Shown: positions 30,868 to 43,129, numbered from the stretch's first letter. The stretch: 64,000 nucleotides of DNA from Anastrepha obliqua (GCF_027943255.1 NC_072894.1:73943601-74007600), one strand, 5' to 3'. Notes: generated by a model not told the origin, from the letters alone. A program made the numbers and translations.

Positions 30868-31879
30868 ATGGAAAGACTTACGCCTCAACAACGTTTACAA
30901 ATCGTACAATTGCATTACAAAAATCGACGCTCTGTGAAAAGTACACGTCAACTTAGTGGCTACGTCAATAAGAATATATAGGCTGAAGAGTAACCCGAAG
31001 CCATTCAAGAGCATCCAATACATCTATTGAAAACAACCGTTTGGTGCGACCTTTGGGCTTGAGGCTGTTGGTTCCACCTAGCAACTACGGGAATATAAGT
31101 ACATATATATATAAATATACATACATAAGGCGGCCGCCGTAGCCGAATTGGTTGGTGCATGATTCCATTCGGAATTCACAGAGAGGTCGTTGGTTCGAAT
31201 CTCGGTGAAAGTAAAATTAATAAAAACATTTTTATAATAGCGGTCGCCCCTCGGCAGGCAATGGCAAACCTCCGAGTGTATTTCTGTCATGAAAAAGCTC
31301 CTCATAAAAGTATCTGCCGCTCGGAGTCGGCTTGAAACTGTAGGTCCCTCCATTTGTGAAACAACATAAAGATGTATACCATTAATAGGAGGAGGAGCTC
31401 GGCCAAACACCTAACAGAAGTGTACGCGCCAATTATTTATTTTATTTACATATATAGACTCACGAATCATAAGCACATATTTCTTCAAAGACGAGGCTGG
31501 CGACAGTGCAACAGTGAATGGCGTACGCTATCGTGACATGGTAAACGACTTTTTGATACCCGCGATCTCCATAACATTTGCCAATACAGCTCGTAAAAAA
31601 ATAGATTTACTGCATCGTTGTTTCGAGGAGCAATTTATCTCTCGTCTCGGACCAGCGGAGTGGCCACTAAGATTGATTTTTATTTGTACGAGTATGCAAA
31701 GTCTACATAAATACTTTGTGAATAAACCAGCAGCGATAGAAGTACTGGAAGCCAACATTACTAAAGTTATTCACGAGATCGGTCGGTATCTCCAAGCGAG
31801 TCCTTCAGCAAGTCTTTCAAAATTGGTGTTTACGGATGGCCGCATTACGGCGCACCTTTATCTTTGTTATTATCTTTAA
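30868..31879 (+). pseudogene. DD41D transposase relic (interrupted)
   Basis: MERLTPQQRLQIVQLHYKN starts at 30868, then a deletion joins to GYVNKN (31 kb), stops, and a TTVWCDLWA piece. After the SINE: FFKDEAGDSATVNGVRYRDM at 31482 onward, VNDFLIPAI, ETIDLLHRCFEEQFISR-like sequence, and VNKPAAIEVLEANITKVIHEI to a terminal stop at 31879. The QQDGATCH segment with the second catalytic Asp is deleted. Several stops and one SINE make it inactive. Confidence 0.7.
31131..31436 (+). mobile_element. tRNA-derived SINE, full length reference copy
   Basis: Complete plus-strand copy: head GCCGCCGTAGCCGAATTGG with A-box, B-box GGTTCGAATCTCGG at 31193, body (CGGTCGCCCCTCGGCAGGCA; CTCGGAGTCGGCTTGAAACT; GAGGAGGAGCTCGGCCAAAC) and 3' end TGTACGCGCCAATTATTTAT. 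It sits inside a DD41D mariner relic. Confidence 0.85.
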
Positions 31880-31936
31880 AAATAAATGGTATGAAGTGTT
31901 CTACACAAAAATAATAAAGATTGCCCAATCATTTAA

Positions 31937-33928
31937 AATCTGAGCCCTCAAAATTGAACACCCCTTACATTGGTATGGTGCTCCTTTCCTCATTCAGGGT
32001 TCTCATGAGTCGGACTTAAGGTATACACCTCTTTACACTCTCTTGGCAAAACTTTGGACCAGGTGAAGGTGATCAACCATCAATCAAACCTAACCTGCTG
32101 CTGATAGAATTTGTTGTAAAGATGCCAGAGGTAAAGATGCCTCTGTGCAGATGCCAGCGCTGTTACTTAACACTAGCAGGGTGTTAATTAAAATAATATT
32201 AAATATTTATGGAGAACTAATAGAAGCAAAAAACGCTTAATGAACATTTATCTGCAAACTAACGGGTTTTGAAGATTTGGTTATTCGTTTTTTTAGCTTA
32301 CACAAGGGCAACATAGTTTTCTTCATGCAAGGAATCGAGATAGATACATAAACGAAAATGCTCAGATTGAAGAGAGAAGACGATTTAGCCAGATATGTTT
32401 GTCTGTCACTCTGTCTTACGAGCACGCGACTAGTCCTCTTTTATATATACTAAGGCTAAATGTCCGCCCATACTTCTGTTATCTATATTAATTTTTAATA
32501 CAACACTAAGAATTGAAGCTCATTAACCTATAGCCTTGCATGTATCGTTCTCAGATTTGTCCATTCGCAGTTAAACCACAGGTTTTTGAAGCGCAAAGGT
32601 GTAATTCTGGGCTTTCAAGCACTTTTTCCTGATAATAACACGAGTCTTGACGAGAATGCTATATGAAAGTTGAAAACAAAATTATTTGTTATAGTAATGA
32701 CTTAGAGGGAGACTTTTTATGTAAAAGTTCAATGGGCAATAAGCAATATCTGAAAGCATTTAAGCCAAGAGAATTCGTGTTTAAAAAACCGGTTGTGCGG
32801 AAAGGCGAAAAATATACATACATATGTACAGAACAGATAATTTCCAATTATATCGTGTCATAAATATTGATTAGCCTCAGTCTCAGATAAGTGGCCAAGT
32901 GATCTAATTCCTGACTTTACGCCTCCATATATACATATTTGCTCTTTTCACATTCGTTAGAGAAAACTTTGTTCGTGGTTGTGCGTGGCGTATAAGTAAC
33001 TTTCACAATTGCAACTGTAAAAATATTAGATTGGGTTGAATATTTACAGTATTTTCATTAGTGCTTGCGACCTCGCACTCTATATAACCGTATGCATCTA
33101 CAGACAGATAATATGTCTCCTGAAGTAATAAAACTTACCAGCAAGCCTTCCTTACACAGCCCACCAATGCCCTCTTCTTAATTTTTTTGCCATGCCATAA
33201 TTTACAAAACTTTTTACTGCTTATTTACTTATACCAACATTGATTTGCTGTTGGTGTTGGTATTGTTACTACATATTCTTGTTGTTGTTGCCGCCAACTG
33301 CTATGCATTTTATTACTTGATGCTTTGAGTACTTTTTAATAAAGTTCACTTTTGCCAAGTTGCCTTTCAACTGGCGCTGGTGTTAGTGTATTTTGTTTCT
33401 GTATAAAACTTTTGCCACACAATGCCTATTCGCGATTTTATTATTGCAGTAGTTGTTATTGTAATGACAGTCTTCATCGCTGAGTCGCAATTTTTGCCAT
33501 TTTGGTGTTTGCCCTTTTAGCAAGTATGCAGTATACCTACTAGGGATGCCAATATTAGCGGCAAATTCAATTCTCAATCCCCAATTCTGAGATCCGCTCT
33601 ATGGTTCACCTTTTTAAAATGTAAAAATTCAATAACCGAAATCATTTAAAGATGCCTTAAAAATATATCATTTAATATTTCAGATAAGCTGTTCAACAAA
33701 AATTAACAAAAATATACCAAAACAAACCAGCCTCTAGAATCGGGTAGGCCCATGATATTCACTTAGCTCCATCAGTTTTATCTTCCCTGCAAACCATGCC
33801 GTAGATGCTGCTGGTGCTTCTAGCTCACGAAACGCTACCAACTCCAAAAACATTTGTGTTCATGTTAAAAATAAAAAATAAAATAAACAAAATAATTAAT
33901 CTACTCCATAAAATAAGCAATAAGAAAG
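31937..33928. other. unassigned spacer
   Basis: No transposon or coding homology recognised; short AT-rich frames only. Confidence 0.35.
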
Positions 33929-33930
33929 TA

Positions 33931-35216
33931 ATAGGACTATGAATAAGTTCGTGCGGTTTTACAACAGATGGCGTAACTTGATTATTATTCCATCGATCCA
34001 CATTTCCAAACATTCATTGGAGAGCTACTGTCGTAAGGCACAAACGTCAGTATAAGTTTTTTATTTGAAGCGTAAACAACAATATTTTTACCACACTTGA
34101 AAATGTCGAATTTCGTGCCAAATAATGTGTTTTTGCGGGGAATTCTTCTTCATTATTTTAATATGAAGAAAAAAGCAGCCGAAAGTCATCGTATCTTGGT
34201 GGAAGTTTATGGTGAGCATGCTCTAACTGAGCGAACGTGCCAGAAGTGGTTTGCACGCTTTAAAAGTGGTGATTTTGGCTTGGAAGACGAAGAACGCGAG
34301 GGTGCGCCGCCAAAGTTCATGGATACCGAATTGGAGGAATTGCTCGATCAAGATCCGGCTCAAACGCAAGAAGAGGTTGCAAAAACTTTGGGAGTTGATC
34401 AATCAACCATTTCCAAACGTTTAAAAGCCATGGGAATGATCCGAAAGGTAGGCCATTGGGTGCCGTATGAATTGAAGCCAAGAGACGTTGAACGCCGTTT
34501 TATGGCATGCGAACAACTGCTTCAACGGCACAAAAGAAAGGGTTTTTTGCATCGAATTGTGACTGGCGATGAAAAGTGGGTCCATTACGACAATCCAAAA
34601 CGTCGGGCAACGTATGGATACCCTGGCCATGCTTCAACATCGACGTCGGCGCAGAATATTCATGGCCTGAAGGTTATGCTGTGTATCTGGTGGGACCAGC
34701 TGGGTGTTGTGTATTATGAGCTACTGAAACCGAATGAAACGATTACGGGGGATGTCTACCGACGACAATTGATGCGTTTGAGCCGAGCACTGCGAGAAAA
34801 ACGGCCGCAATACGCCGATAGACACGACAAAGTTATTTTGCAACATGACAATGCTCGGCCACATGTTGCACAAGTGGTCAAAACATACTTAGAAACGCTC
34901 AAATGGGATGTCCTACCCCACCCGCCGTATAGTCCAGACCTTGCGCCATCCGATTACTATCTCTTCCGATCGATGCAACATGGCCTGGCTGACCAGCACT
35001 TCCGTAATTACGATGAAGTCAAAAAATGGATCGATTCGTGGATTGCGGCAAAACCGACCGAATTTTTCACAAAGGGAATCCGTGAATTGCCAGAAAGATG
35101 GGAAAAAGTAGTAGCAAGCGATGGACAATACTTTGAATATTAAATTTGTAACCATTTTACGTCAATAAAGTTTCAAATTTCGAAAAAAAAACGCACGAAC
35201 TTATTCATAGTCCTAT
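33931..35216 (+). mobile_element. mariner, intact 1286 bp
   Basis: Perfect 25-bp terminal inverted repeats beginning ATAGGACTATGAATAAGTTC, flanked by TA at 33929-33930 and 35217-35218. Length and layout (172-bp 5' UTR, 1041-bp transposase, 73-bp 3' UTR with AATAAAG at 35164) match complete mariners such as Mos1 (1286 bp). A near-identical copy is at 63544 to the window edge. Confidence 0.93.
34103..35143 (+). CDS. mariner transposase, apparently intact
   Basis: 346 residues from ATG 34103 (the frame extends 6 bases upstream but only to a TTG). It cuts and pastes mariner DNA at TA sites as a dimer in the nucleus. Visible parts: N-terminal helix-turn-helix pair (residues ~1-112), the linker WVPYEL at 119-124 (family WVPHEL), and the DD34D catalytic core with TGDEKW (Asp156), LQHDNARPH (Asp249) and YSPDLAPSDY (Asp284); 34 residues separate the last two. 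These positions equal those of Mos1 (D156, D249, D284; 345 aa). No stops or frameshifts. Similarity to Mos1 places it in the mauritiana/mellifera side of the family; the exact subfamily is uncertain. Activity is plausible but not shown. Confidence 0.92.
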   Translation: MSNFVPNNVFLRGILLHYFNMKKKAAESHRILVEVYGEHALTERTCQKWFARFKSGDFGLEDEEREGAPPKFMDTELEELLDQDPAQTQEEVAKTLGVDQSTISKRLKAMGMIRKVGHWVPYELKPRDVERRFMACEQLLQRHKRKGFLHRIVTGDEKWVHYDNPKRRATYGYPGHASTSTSAQNIHGLKVMLCIWWDQLGVVYYELLKPNETITGDVYRRQLMRLSRALREKRPQYADRHDKVILQHDNARPHVAQVVKTYLETLKWDVLPHPPYSPDLAPSDYYLFRSMQHGLADQHFRNYDEVKKWIDSWIAAKPTEFFTKGIRELPERWEKVVASDGQYFEY

Positions 35217-35394
35217 TAGTAATGAATAATACTAAGTAATCTTATATGATTCAAGCCGTATTTAAAGACAACAAAGTTAATTAATATATTATTATGCAAA
35301 TAAGCCGGAAACAAAACAAAAATCTATAGTGAGTGGTGCACAACCATTTTTGGCCAAAAGTTTTCTGAGAATTTTGGAAAACTAAACGCCGAAG

Positions 35395-35640
35395 ACGAAT
35401 CATCCTTCACCAAGGCAATGCAAGTTGTTGTAGTTGTTGTTGTAGCAGCATAAACATGTACGGGGAATGCTGCTGGAGTGACAATTTTTGGCCGAATATA
35501 AATCCGGGTCGTTCTGATAAGGTACGACCGACTGTCGTGGGAACGAGTGCTCTCACATATTGGCTCACATAATTTCAACATCGGGGGACATGAAGTCATC
35601 TCAAAAGCTCCGATCAAATATCTGGGCAATATTATTTGCT
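35395..35640. mobile_element. LINE fragment with (GTT)n tract
   Basis: GTTGTTGTTGTAGCAGCATA starts a block (GGGGAATGCTGCTGGAGTGA; ATAAATCCGGGTCGTTCTGA; ACTGTCGTGGGAACGA) that on the minus strand looks like a LINE 3' end with (CAA)n tail. Immediately after, the plus strand reads VISKAPIKYLGN, an R1-type reverse transcriptase motif, so two LINE pieces abut. Confidence 0.55.
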
Positions 35641-36230
35641 GCTAGGCTAACATTTAAGCCACAATATTATTCGTTATAAAAGAGGAAGCGTCTGACGACA
35701 CCATTTTCGTGATCCCGGGAATAATGCACGTTAATCCCTTGATTTTCGAAGGATCTGTTGCTAGCGACAGAACACTTCACCTTTTTATTACATATTTTAC
35801 AGGCTGCAAATTTATTGGAGTCAACCTTTTCGAAGATTTTCCGAGCAAAAGATGTAGGTATTGTAAAATCTCAATTTCTTAAAGCCAACTACATGCAAAA
35901 GTTATCAGAACAGTTAACATGAAAATACCATATAACGGTAAATTAAAAAATACACAGCCTACTTTGAGATGATGGAATGAATTTGTGATGAGTGATAGTT
36001 GCAGCGTTGCCATATAGCAAATACTGCAACAAAGTAACGATCCCAAGTACCAACAACATCACTTGCTTCGGAAAAAGTATCGAGTGTTTTCTTGCAAGTA
36101 CAGATATCGAGGAATAACGAGTTATAGGGCACCATACAATAAACGTTGAGCTTAAGAACTCACATAATTTTGAGCCCAAGCTTCATTTCAAATGCTCTTA
36201 AGGGCATTGTTAAGTTTCATGGACCGGTGT
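35641..36230. other. unassigned spacer
   Basis: No coding or repeat homology recognised. Confidence 0.35.
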
Positions 36231-36307
36231 TGATTTTGAATAAAATACAATTTTTTTAGGAAATTATTGTGATGTCTCTTTATTATGATAATACTAGTAT
36301 AGCTCAA

Positions 36308-36900
36308 TTACGTATGAAACAAAACATCGGCCAAATGGTCGACGCGGTATCGGTCTCGGCATAATTGAGGTTCTATGCCGTTAATGTGCCGAATTATCTT
36401 ATCTTTTAGCTCTTGAATTGTTGCTGGCTTATCGACGTACATCTTTTCTTTCAAAGAAAGAAGTCCAACGGTGTCAAATCACATGATCTTGGCGGTCAAT
36501 TGACATCGCCGCGACGTGAGATTATTCGGCTATCAAATTTTTCGCGCAAAAGAGCTATTGTTTCGTTAGCTGTGTGACAAGTGGCACCGTCCTGTTGAAA
36601 CCACATATCGTTTACATCCATATTTTCCAACTCGGGTTATAAAAAGTTCGTTATCATATCACGATAGCGAACACTATTCACAGTAACTGCCTGACCGGCC
36701 TCATTTTGGAAAAAATACGGCCCAATGATGCCGCCGGCCCATAAACCGCACTAAACAGTCACTCTTTGTGGGTGCATTGGTTTTTCGGCAATCACTCTTG
36801 GATTGTCATTCGCCCAAATGCGGCAATTCTGCTTATTGACGAATCCGCTGAGGTGAAAATGTGCCTCATCACTGAAGATGATTTTCTTGCAATTCACCTC
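36308..36900 (-). pseudogene. DD41D mariner transposase relic
   Basis: Minus strand: FSDEAHFHLSGFVNKQNCRI (36890-36825), VIAEKPMHPQRVTV then a stop, GLWAGGIIGPYFFQNEAGQA, VTVNSVRYRDMITNFL, DMWFQQDGATCHTANET (second catalytic Asp), RIISRRGDVN, PPRSCDLTPLDFFL with a following deletion, and KPATIQELKDKII to a final stop at 36308. Third catalytic Asp is present (LDFF). Three or more stops. The N-terminal domain is missing. Confidence 0.8.
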
Positions 36901-37080
36901 AATTGCACCTTCTAAGCGTGTAAATGCAAGTCTTTATGTGTAATGTTCATCAACAACGAGCGCGAGAGGTGCTCAAAGAAGAGTGTGATGTTGTTATTTC
37001 TTATGAGACTGTACTCCAGATCATATTGCGTCACAAATAAGAAATCATTGCTTGATGCGATGCTAATATCTGAACCAACT

Positions 37081-37325
37081 GGGTTGACGTCATATTCTGT
37101 GATGATACGAAAATGATGCTATATTGCTACGACGGACCGACAAATGTGTTGCGGGAAGAGTAACAGCATTAGAGAGTCGTAACATCATACCGACTGTCAA
37201 ATTTAGAAAATGGTCTGTCATGATATCGGGTTGCATCTCAAGCAGAGGAGTAGGCGTCTTGGCATTTATAGAAAACACTCTTGACCAGCAGTGCGTTAAA
37301 ATATGGTGTCTGATGTTACAATAAA
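37081..37325 (+). pseudogene. Tc1-like transposase fragment
   Basis: VIFCDDTKMMLYCYDGPTNV precedes ALESRNIIPTVKFRKWSVMI and SGCISSRGVGVLAFIEN, which is the order of the Tc1 core around its first catalytic Asp (family SDET... WGC). A frameshift separates the first and second pieces. Both the N-terminal domain and the DxE part are absent. Located between a DD41D relic and a SINE. Confidence 0.65.
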
Positions 37326-37366
37326 TTTAGAACTTCTTTATTTGTTATTGATGAAAGCTAATATTT

Positions 37367-37620
37367 GCGTGATTACCATTCGCCAGTGCGTTATTTCGAA
37401 TCCCCGTGCATGAACATGAAATATGTAATAGAAAAAGTTTTTTCTAATAGGGGTCGCTCCTCGGCAGGCAATGGCAAATCTCTGAGAGTATTTCTGCCAA
37501 TAAAAAGGTCCTCATAGAAAAGCATCCTCCATTTGTGGAACCACATCAAGACGCATGCCACAAATTCGAAGAATACCTCGGCCAAACATGTAACTGAAGA
37601 GTACTCGTATACGCCAATAA
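37367..37620 (+). mobile_element. SINE copy, degenerate head
   Basis: Begins within the head (GTGATTACCATTCGCC; B-box TTCGAATCCCCG), body with several deletions (GGGTCGCTCCTCGGCAGGCA), 3' end TACGCCAATAAT. Confidence 0.75.
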
Positions 37621-39295
37621 TTTCTTTATTATATTTTCATAACAAATTTTTCATAAAGTTGGAACATTTGTAATACCTACTTCTCAATTACACGAGAGCA
37701 GCTATAATTGCTAGAGGTATGTAAGTATTTCTGACGTAAATCTTAATATGTACTTAATCGCTTTAACTGCCGTTGGTAATATGCGAATATCCGGTGCATA
37801 GGTGCACCTGCATGAGTCTGCATTGTTTTTGTAAATATGTTTATATGAGCCCAGAGTCCTTTTACTCGTAATAGTATTAAAACACATTTGCGCTGGCTAT
37901 TGTTATTTTCTTGTCATTTTCACCACATCCAACACATAAACTTAATACGAATTTCATTTGCAAAAATGTTCATTTCTAGGGTTGAGGAACAACATTTTTC
38001 TGTTGCCTTTTGTAATATTCACGCAAAAAGTAATTTAAACAAAAGCAGCCAAAACAGACGCATATACGTATGTATGTATGTCTGCAAAAACAAATAACAA
38101 CATTAAAAGTACTTCAGAAAATGTGTATTAAGCTTGCGTCATTTGCTCCAAGTACTTGGCATTTGCCAGCGGCTGTGGTTGACTGCCGTCTGTTTTTGTT
38201 GTTGGCAAAGAATTTCCCTTTTGCCTTTTCTTTCGCGTTTTCCTTTTTATTATAGAGTTACAAAAAGTTACAGAGACAATTGGTTTTGTGGCTCCCAGCA
38301 AAACTCCCATGAAATTTCAAGTAAGTAATTGACTTCACACTTGCAACTGGTATTTTAATTTGCTATGAACATTGCATTGGGGCAAATGAGTTAATTACAT
38401 TATAGCCACTTCCGTACAACACTTGCTAGCAAACAAATTATAAACATAAACATTTTCATGTATAAGCATGGAACTGTCTGGTATATACAAATAATAATAA
38501 CGCCGAAATAACTCAGAGTCTAAGTAAGAGGCAAATGCATTTTCTACGGTATGACCACGAAAGTGAGTGCCAGCACGGATCAACGCAATCGAATACGTGT
38601 TGGCTAATGAATACCTTGTTCGAACGATTTATGTAGGGATTCACATTCAAATCTTGCGAGGGTACATATCAGACTTCTCATTATTGCAGAGCAGCAGACA
38701 ATATTGCAATTTAGGTTTGAATGAACTGCGAGTAGAATTCGTTTATTTGTTGTAATATTTAAAAATTTCCCCAACAACAATCTAATGCCCAGAAGAATAT
38801 TGGATAGAGTTTAGTAAAAAAATGAAGGTTTTTAGAGTATCTCTGGCTGTTGTTCTGAAGTTGGCTAATATAAATTCTCACATTTATCATATTATTCTAA
38901 AAAACATTGTTTTTCTTAATGCTATCTTAAATTTATTCTACGGCCAAAAAAATTAGTCAGCAATATTTTTATTTTTTTTCTTAATGCTACCCCTAAATTT
39001 GTGTTTGCTGGCCATCCATATTTATTTGTTTTTTATAATTTAATATTAAAAAAAATCAATAATTATCTCTTTTGTATTTTTAGCATCAATTGTTTGGACA
39101 TTTGAGAAAAGAAATTAATAAGAAATAACAAAAAATAGGTCACTCAATTCCTTGGGTATAGAAAAAATGTACGTGGTAGGATCAAGAAAACAATTTTTTG
39201 GGCCATTCTAGTGCACAGGGTGGTATGTAACCCGCAAGTAAGAGCGTAACCTAAAATATCTTGAAGGTAGTTGCGCCAACATAACACGGCTCTCA
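37621..39295. other. unassigned spacer
   Basis: AT-rich sequence with short frames lacking motifs; possibly host DNA. Confidence 0.35.
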
Positions 39296-39299
39296 CAAA

Positions 39300-39560
39300 G
39301 CATCTAAAGCTTTTCGTCTACGATGTTTGGTGGTTGGACTCCGACGACGGCATTCGGGGGGCGGGAGCTTAGGAAGGTGGTAAGGAACCCCCGATGAATG
39401 CCGTTTAATGTCTGTCGGGACAGTTTTGTATCTCGTCGGTGACTAGGGCGTGGCTTAGCCTCCAGCAAGTGCTTGCAGGGGTAGCATCCTAGCAGGAACA
39501 TGATGTGCATATACACAACTTTGGTGTCTTAGTTGTACAAAATATGATAAATAATAAATT
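39300..39560. mobile_element. possible LINE 3' end
   Basis: A GC-richer island (GTGGTTGGACTCCGACGACG; GTGACTAGGGCGTGGCTTAG) followed by AATAATAAATTGAACTGAAT, which looks like a polyadenylation region and tail. No coding motif was confirmed. Confidence 0.3.
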
Positions 39561-39639
39561 GAACTGAATTGAAATTGAACAATCACTCGTTGAAAATGCA
39601 ACGATTTCTGAATATGAATTTGTCAACCGCCAAATGTGA

Positions 39640-39745
39640 TAATTTGGTTTGTTAACAAAGCCGCCCGGTGAAAATGAGCTTCATCTGACGTGATGATTTT
39701 CCCTAAGAATGAACGAATTCGAAACGCATACGCATAAAGAAAATT
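39640..39745 (-). pseudogene. DD41D transposase fragment
   Basis: Minus strand reads ITSDEAHFH followed by ALLTNQIIT-like sequence, equivalent to SDEAHFHLGGFVNKQN of rosa-like transposases. Only about 100 bp are recognisable. Confidence 0.45.
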
Positions 39746-39759
39746 TTAGATACATCACG

Positions 39760-42700
39760 GATGTTAATATATTTTAGCTGTCAAAGTGAATAAAATCGAT
39801 CATTTAAATCCATAACTCAGGGCGCTCTTCACTTGGAGTTACTAGAGGTCACATTTTGGCTAGCGCATTGATTCAAATTTTGGTATGGCTAATTTAATAT
39901 TCCAACAGTATTCTACTTTACATAACCAATATCTGGTTGTAAAAGAAAAGTCAAAACGGTGACCAGAAAAATACAAGTTTCGGAAGCAAGAAACACTTTT
40001 ACTTGGGAAATCTCGTAATATAGAGCATTGAGAGAGGGATTTCAAAGTACATATAAGCAAGGCCCTACCCACTAATGTTGGTTAATATCGTAAGAACCAC
40101 GCCTTAATTTTTAAGCCATACCATAACTAAAACGGCTTCTAAGCCATCCATCAGCTCAATATAATATGCTCCGGTGATGGTTTAAAACTTCTCAATGCAA
40201 TCGTCGTGAATGACAACTCACGAAATCCAAATAAATTGGCTCGATCATCTTGGTGGCCGGTTGCTCACCACGAGAAGTTACGATTTTGCTTTATTGCCAT
40301 TTGGCAGAAAGTGCGGCAACAGATTTGCGAATATTTATGTAAAATTTAAGGGATTGATCTATTTTATGGCATATAGATATTTTCATTGCTTGTATCGTCA
40401 AGTATAGTAATTCACGTCCAATATCTGGTGTGGAATATACCACATGTATGTGTATGTGTAGCTACACGGAAATTGGTGGATTGAAAACAGTGGTGGATGG
40501 TGAAGAGCATCCATAAAATTTTCCAAGCTTTTGTTAGTTTTGCGTGTTTTTTTTTTTTCGTGAAGCAAATATGTATGTTATGAAATACATTTTTTTCCTT
40601 TTACAACTAAACTTTTTCACAGGCCAGGTAGGAGATTAGGATGCGTTCTTTTAAAAATATTCTTCTAAAGTGGCAACGTCTTCTGTTGCAATACTCGGAG
40701 ACTTATTGATCTACCCTTGTCGTTGTTATGGCAGTACAAACTGAAGATCTCGGTCTTCAAAATACAACAAAAGAAGCAACATTTGAAAGCGCCTTAGTCC
40801 TGCATTAATTCTGCATTCCTCCGCTAATATTTTCAGACAGCCACCTCAACTATCCTTTATTAAATCATTCACCCTTAGCAGAGGAAATGACACTGACTGA
40901 ATATTTATAATAAAAAACGTACGTAAATATATGAAAAAATATTTTACATATATTCAGTGTTTTTACATATCACTTAGCCTCAAAAAAAATTTTTTTTTAT
41001 ACAATATACATTAATACTTATGGAGGTACGAGGTTAGCAAATAAACTGTTCTACATACCATACATAGATGAATATGAAATTTGATATTGTTCTAGTGCAA
41101 AAAAGTCCACGGTTGTTGAAAGCAATAGTTTTGGCGTAATTTTTAAGTGCAACTTTATTTTATATATATTTTGTTTTATTAGCAAAACATTTTTCAGTGA
41201 AACAAAATGAATATTTTCGGTTGTACAAAACTTACTTCTTTTGGCACAAATTACTACACAAAGCACATAAAAATAATAAAAGATATGAATGCATGAATAC
41301 TCATAAAAAAGTGAAGAGGTACCGCATTGCAATTTCACAAATGAAAAACATAAAATAGAAATAAATTCCTAATGCGACAAAAATCAGCAAAATTATGTCG
41401 AAAATTCCCGCGCTACGTGGCAAAGTGGTGGTGGGGGCGACAGCGTGGGGTGTTGTAAACTGTACACATCAACTTAAAGGATCAAAGTTGTAGCGCACAA
41501 CGGAAAACAGATGCGAAAACTACCAGTTGCAGCTCGAGTGATGAATGCAAAAGTGCACAAGCCAACGCACAGCAGACACACACACACACACCCACGTGGG
41601 CACAAACCCACACATAATTTGCTTATGAGGAGAATGTGTGCAGTGGAAAGCATGAAGGCAGTCATGCGCATGCGCGACAGAAACCAAAGCCATATGCAAG
41701 CACAAGTACATAAAAGTACGTGAACCGCAAAATACACAGCGCAAGTATGACGAGGGTGCAGGAAAAAAACAAGATTGAGCACAATAAGGCGGCACAAGGG
41801 AAGGGATGTTAAGTGAAAGATTGTAGAAAGCTTTGCAGCAGCGAATGACAAATTACCAAACAACCATGCGCCAAAAGAAAAGAATCAAAAGTTGGAAAAT
41901 GGTATACGAGTTTGGTTTGGCGAAAATTGCAGGGGAGTAAAGTGAGTTATGAGAGCACTTTGTTTATTTTTTTGCTCTTGGATATTTACCACAAAACTTT
42001 TTTGTGTATTGTAGCTTGAATAATTTCGCTATTTTCATATTTGCCAGCAAATTAAAATGACAGCGTTGTATGTTGATAAAAAAATTGTGTGTTGGGAAAA
42101 ATTAAAAACCGAAGAAAATATTACAAAAACTAAAGAGAGAACAAAAAATTTGCAGAAGTTGCGTAAGACTGTTCGTAAGTTTGGTGCCAAATAGTTTGCA
42201 AATAAAGGCGAGAACTAATTAGTGGCTCCGTGCTTGCCACTGATGCTGTCATTAGTCTCATCTTACAGTGATCACCGTTAACATGCCGCATGCAGCATGC
42301 ATATGCAACGCATGCGTCATTACCGCATTTGTGAGCGTGTGAGTTGGTGCGTGATGACTGATGCTTTCTACGAATTGCGAAAGAAGTCGTAAGTTCAGCT
42401 GTGGCATTTTGCATGAGAAATCTTAAGTGCATTTTCCGCATTCTCTCCGGCATTTAGCGAGTTATCGAAGCAAACTATTTGAATGGCTAAATGTGCGCGA
42501 ATAACTGAAGTTTTTAAACAGTTTACTGTCAGCACAAAGGAAGGCATTTGTTACAGATGCGCCATATGTATGCATGTAAAGCTGTAGTATATATGAAGGA
42601 ATATTGAAGTAACATTCAGTATAAACTACACTGACTGACAGCATGTGGGAAACTTGATGTAACACCCTGTATAACCCAAGGGACTAAGATAAGTATACCA

Positions 42701-42775
42701 TACGCTAAGATAAGTATATCGGCAGAGAAACAGCGAGCGAATTGAAAATGATACTGACAGAGACGACTATATACT
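39760..42775. other. unassigned spacer
   Basis: No convincing coding or transposon homology. Contains a short (CA)n run at 41577-41593. Frames at 41474-41863 are composition artefacts. Confidence 0.35.
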
Positions 42776-42784
42776 TAAAACTAA

Positions 42785-43010
42785 AGATATTACTAAGTGG
42801 ATTACAAATAACTTACTTGGAATATAAGCAGTGTTTAATCCATCTCTCATCATCATCATGCGTACCACTACAATTTTTATCCATGCATCTCGACCCATAT
42901 TACGGTAATTGGTCACTTCTATGCTTCTTAGACGGTTCTCAACGTCGTTTATCCATTTTCTTTGCCGGTCGCCCTCTTCGATTTGCACCACACATGCATG
43001 CATTTAAAAC
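42785..43010 (-). pseudogene. LINE C-terminal fragment
   Basis: Minus strand 43003-42830 reads GDRQRKWINDVENRLRSIE and VTNYRNMGRDAWIKIVV, the conserved C-terminus of RTE/CR1-like LINE proteins (GRPxxRWxDxVExDL...NWRxxAxDRxxWR). It ends in a Met run encoded by a CAT/ATG repeat (42848-42862), probably the LINE's microsatellite tail. Confidence 0.6.
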
Positions 43011-43129
43011 TTCAAGAGGTATTCTTTCATCTGGCTTTCTGCAAACGTGTCATAATGACGTCAAAATAAAAAAAAAAAACGTTCGCCTCTGTTATACCCC
43101 CTTAATAAAATTTATGAACATGAGGCATA

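Larger units (their letters stand above)
30753..31936 (+). mobile_element. DD41D mariner relic split by a SINE
   Basis: The left end reads AGAGTGATCAGAGTGGAGGT, a mariner-like terminus; transposase start ATG is at 30868. The element is interrupted by a SINE at 31131-31436. The 3' UTR (AATAAAGATTGCCCAATCAT) is present but a matching right terminal repeat is not seen. Confidence 0.65.

Noticed and set aside
34097..34102. Upstream start of the mariner transposase at 34097
   Set aside because: The codon is TTG; the ATG at 34103 gives 346 residues in register with Mos1.
34913..35155. Minus-strand frame of 80 codons, repeated at 63605-63847 on the plus strand
   Set aside because: Antisense of the mariner transposase; its duplication only reflects the two mariner copies.
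40205..40330. Possible mariner-like fragment
   Set aside because: Only scattered resemblance (GGCTCGATCATCTTGGTGGC region); no ordered motifs could be established.
41474..41863. 129-codon Cys/Leu-rich minus-strand frame
   Set aside because: Comes from CA/TG-rich low-complexity sequence, with overlapping frames on both strands and no motif.
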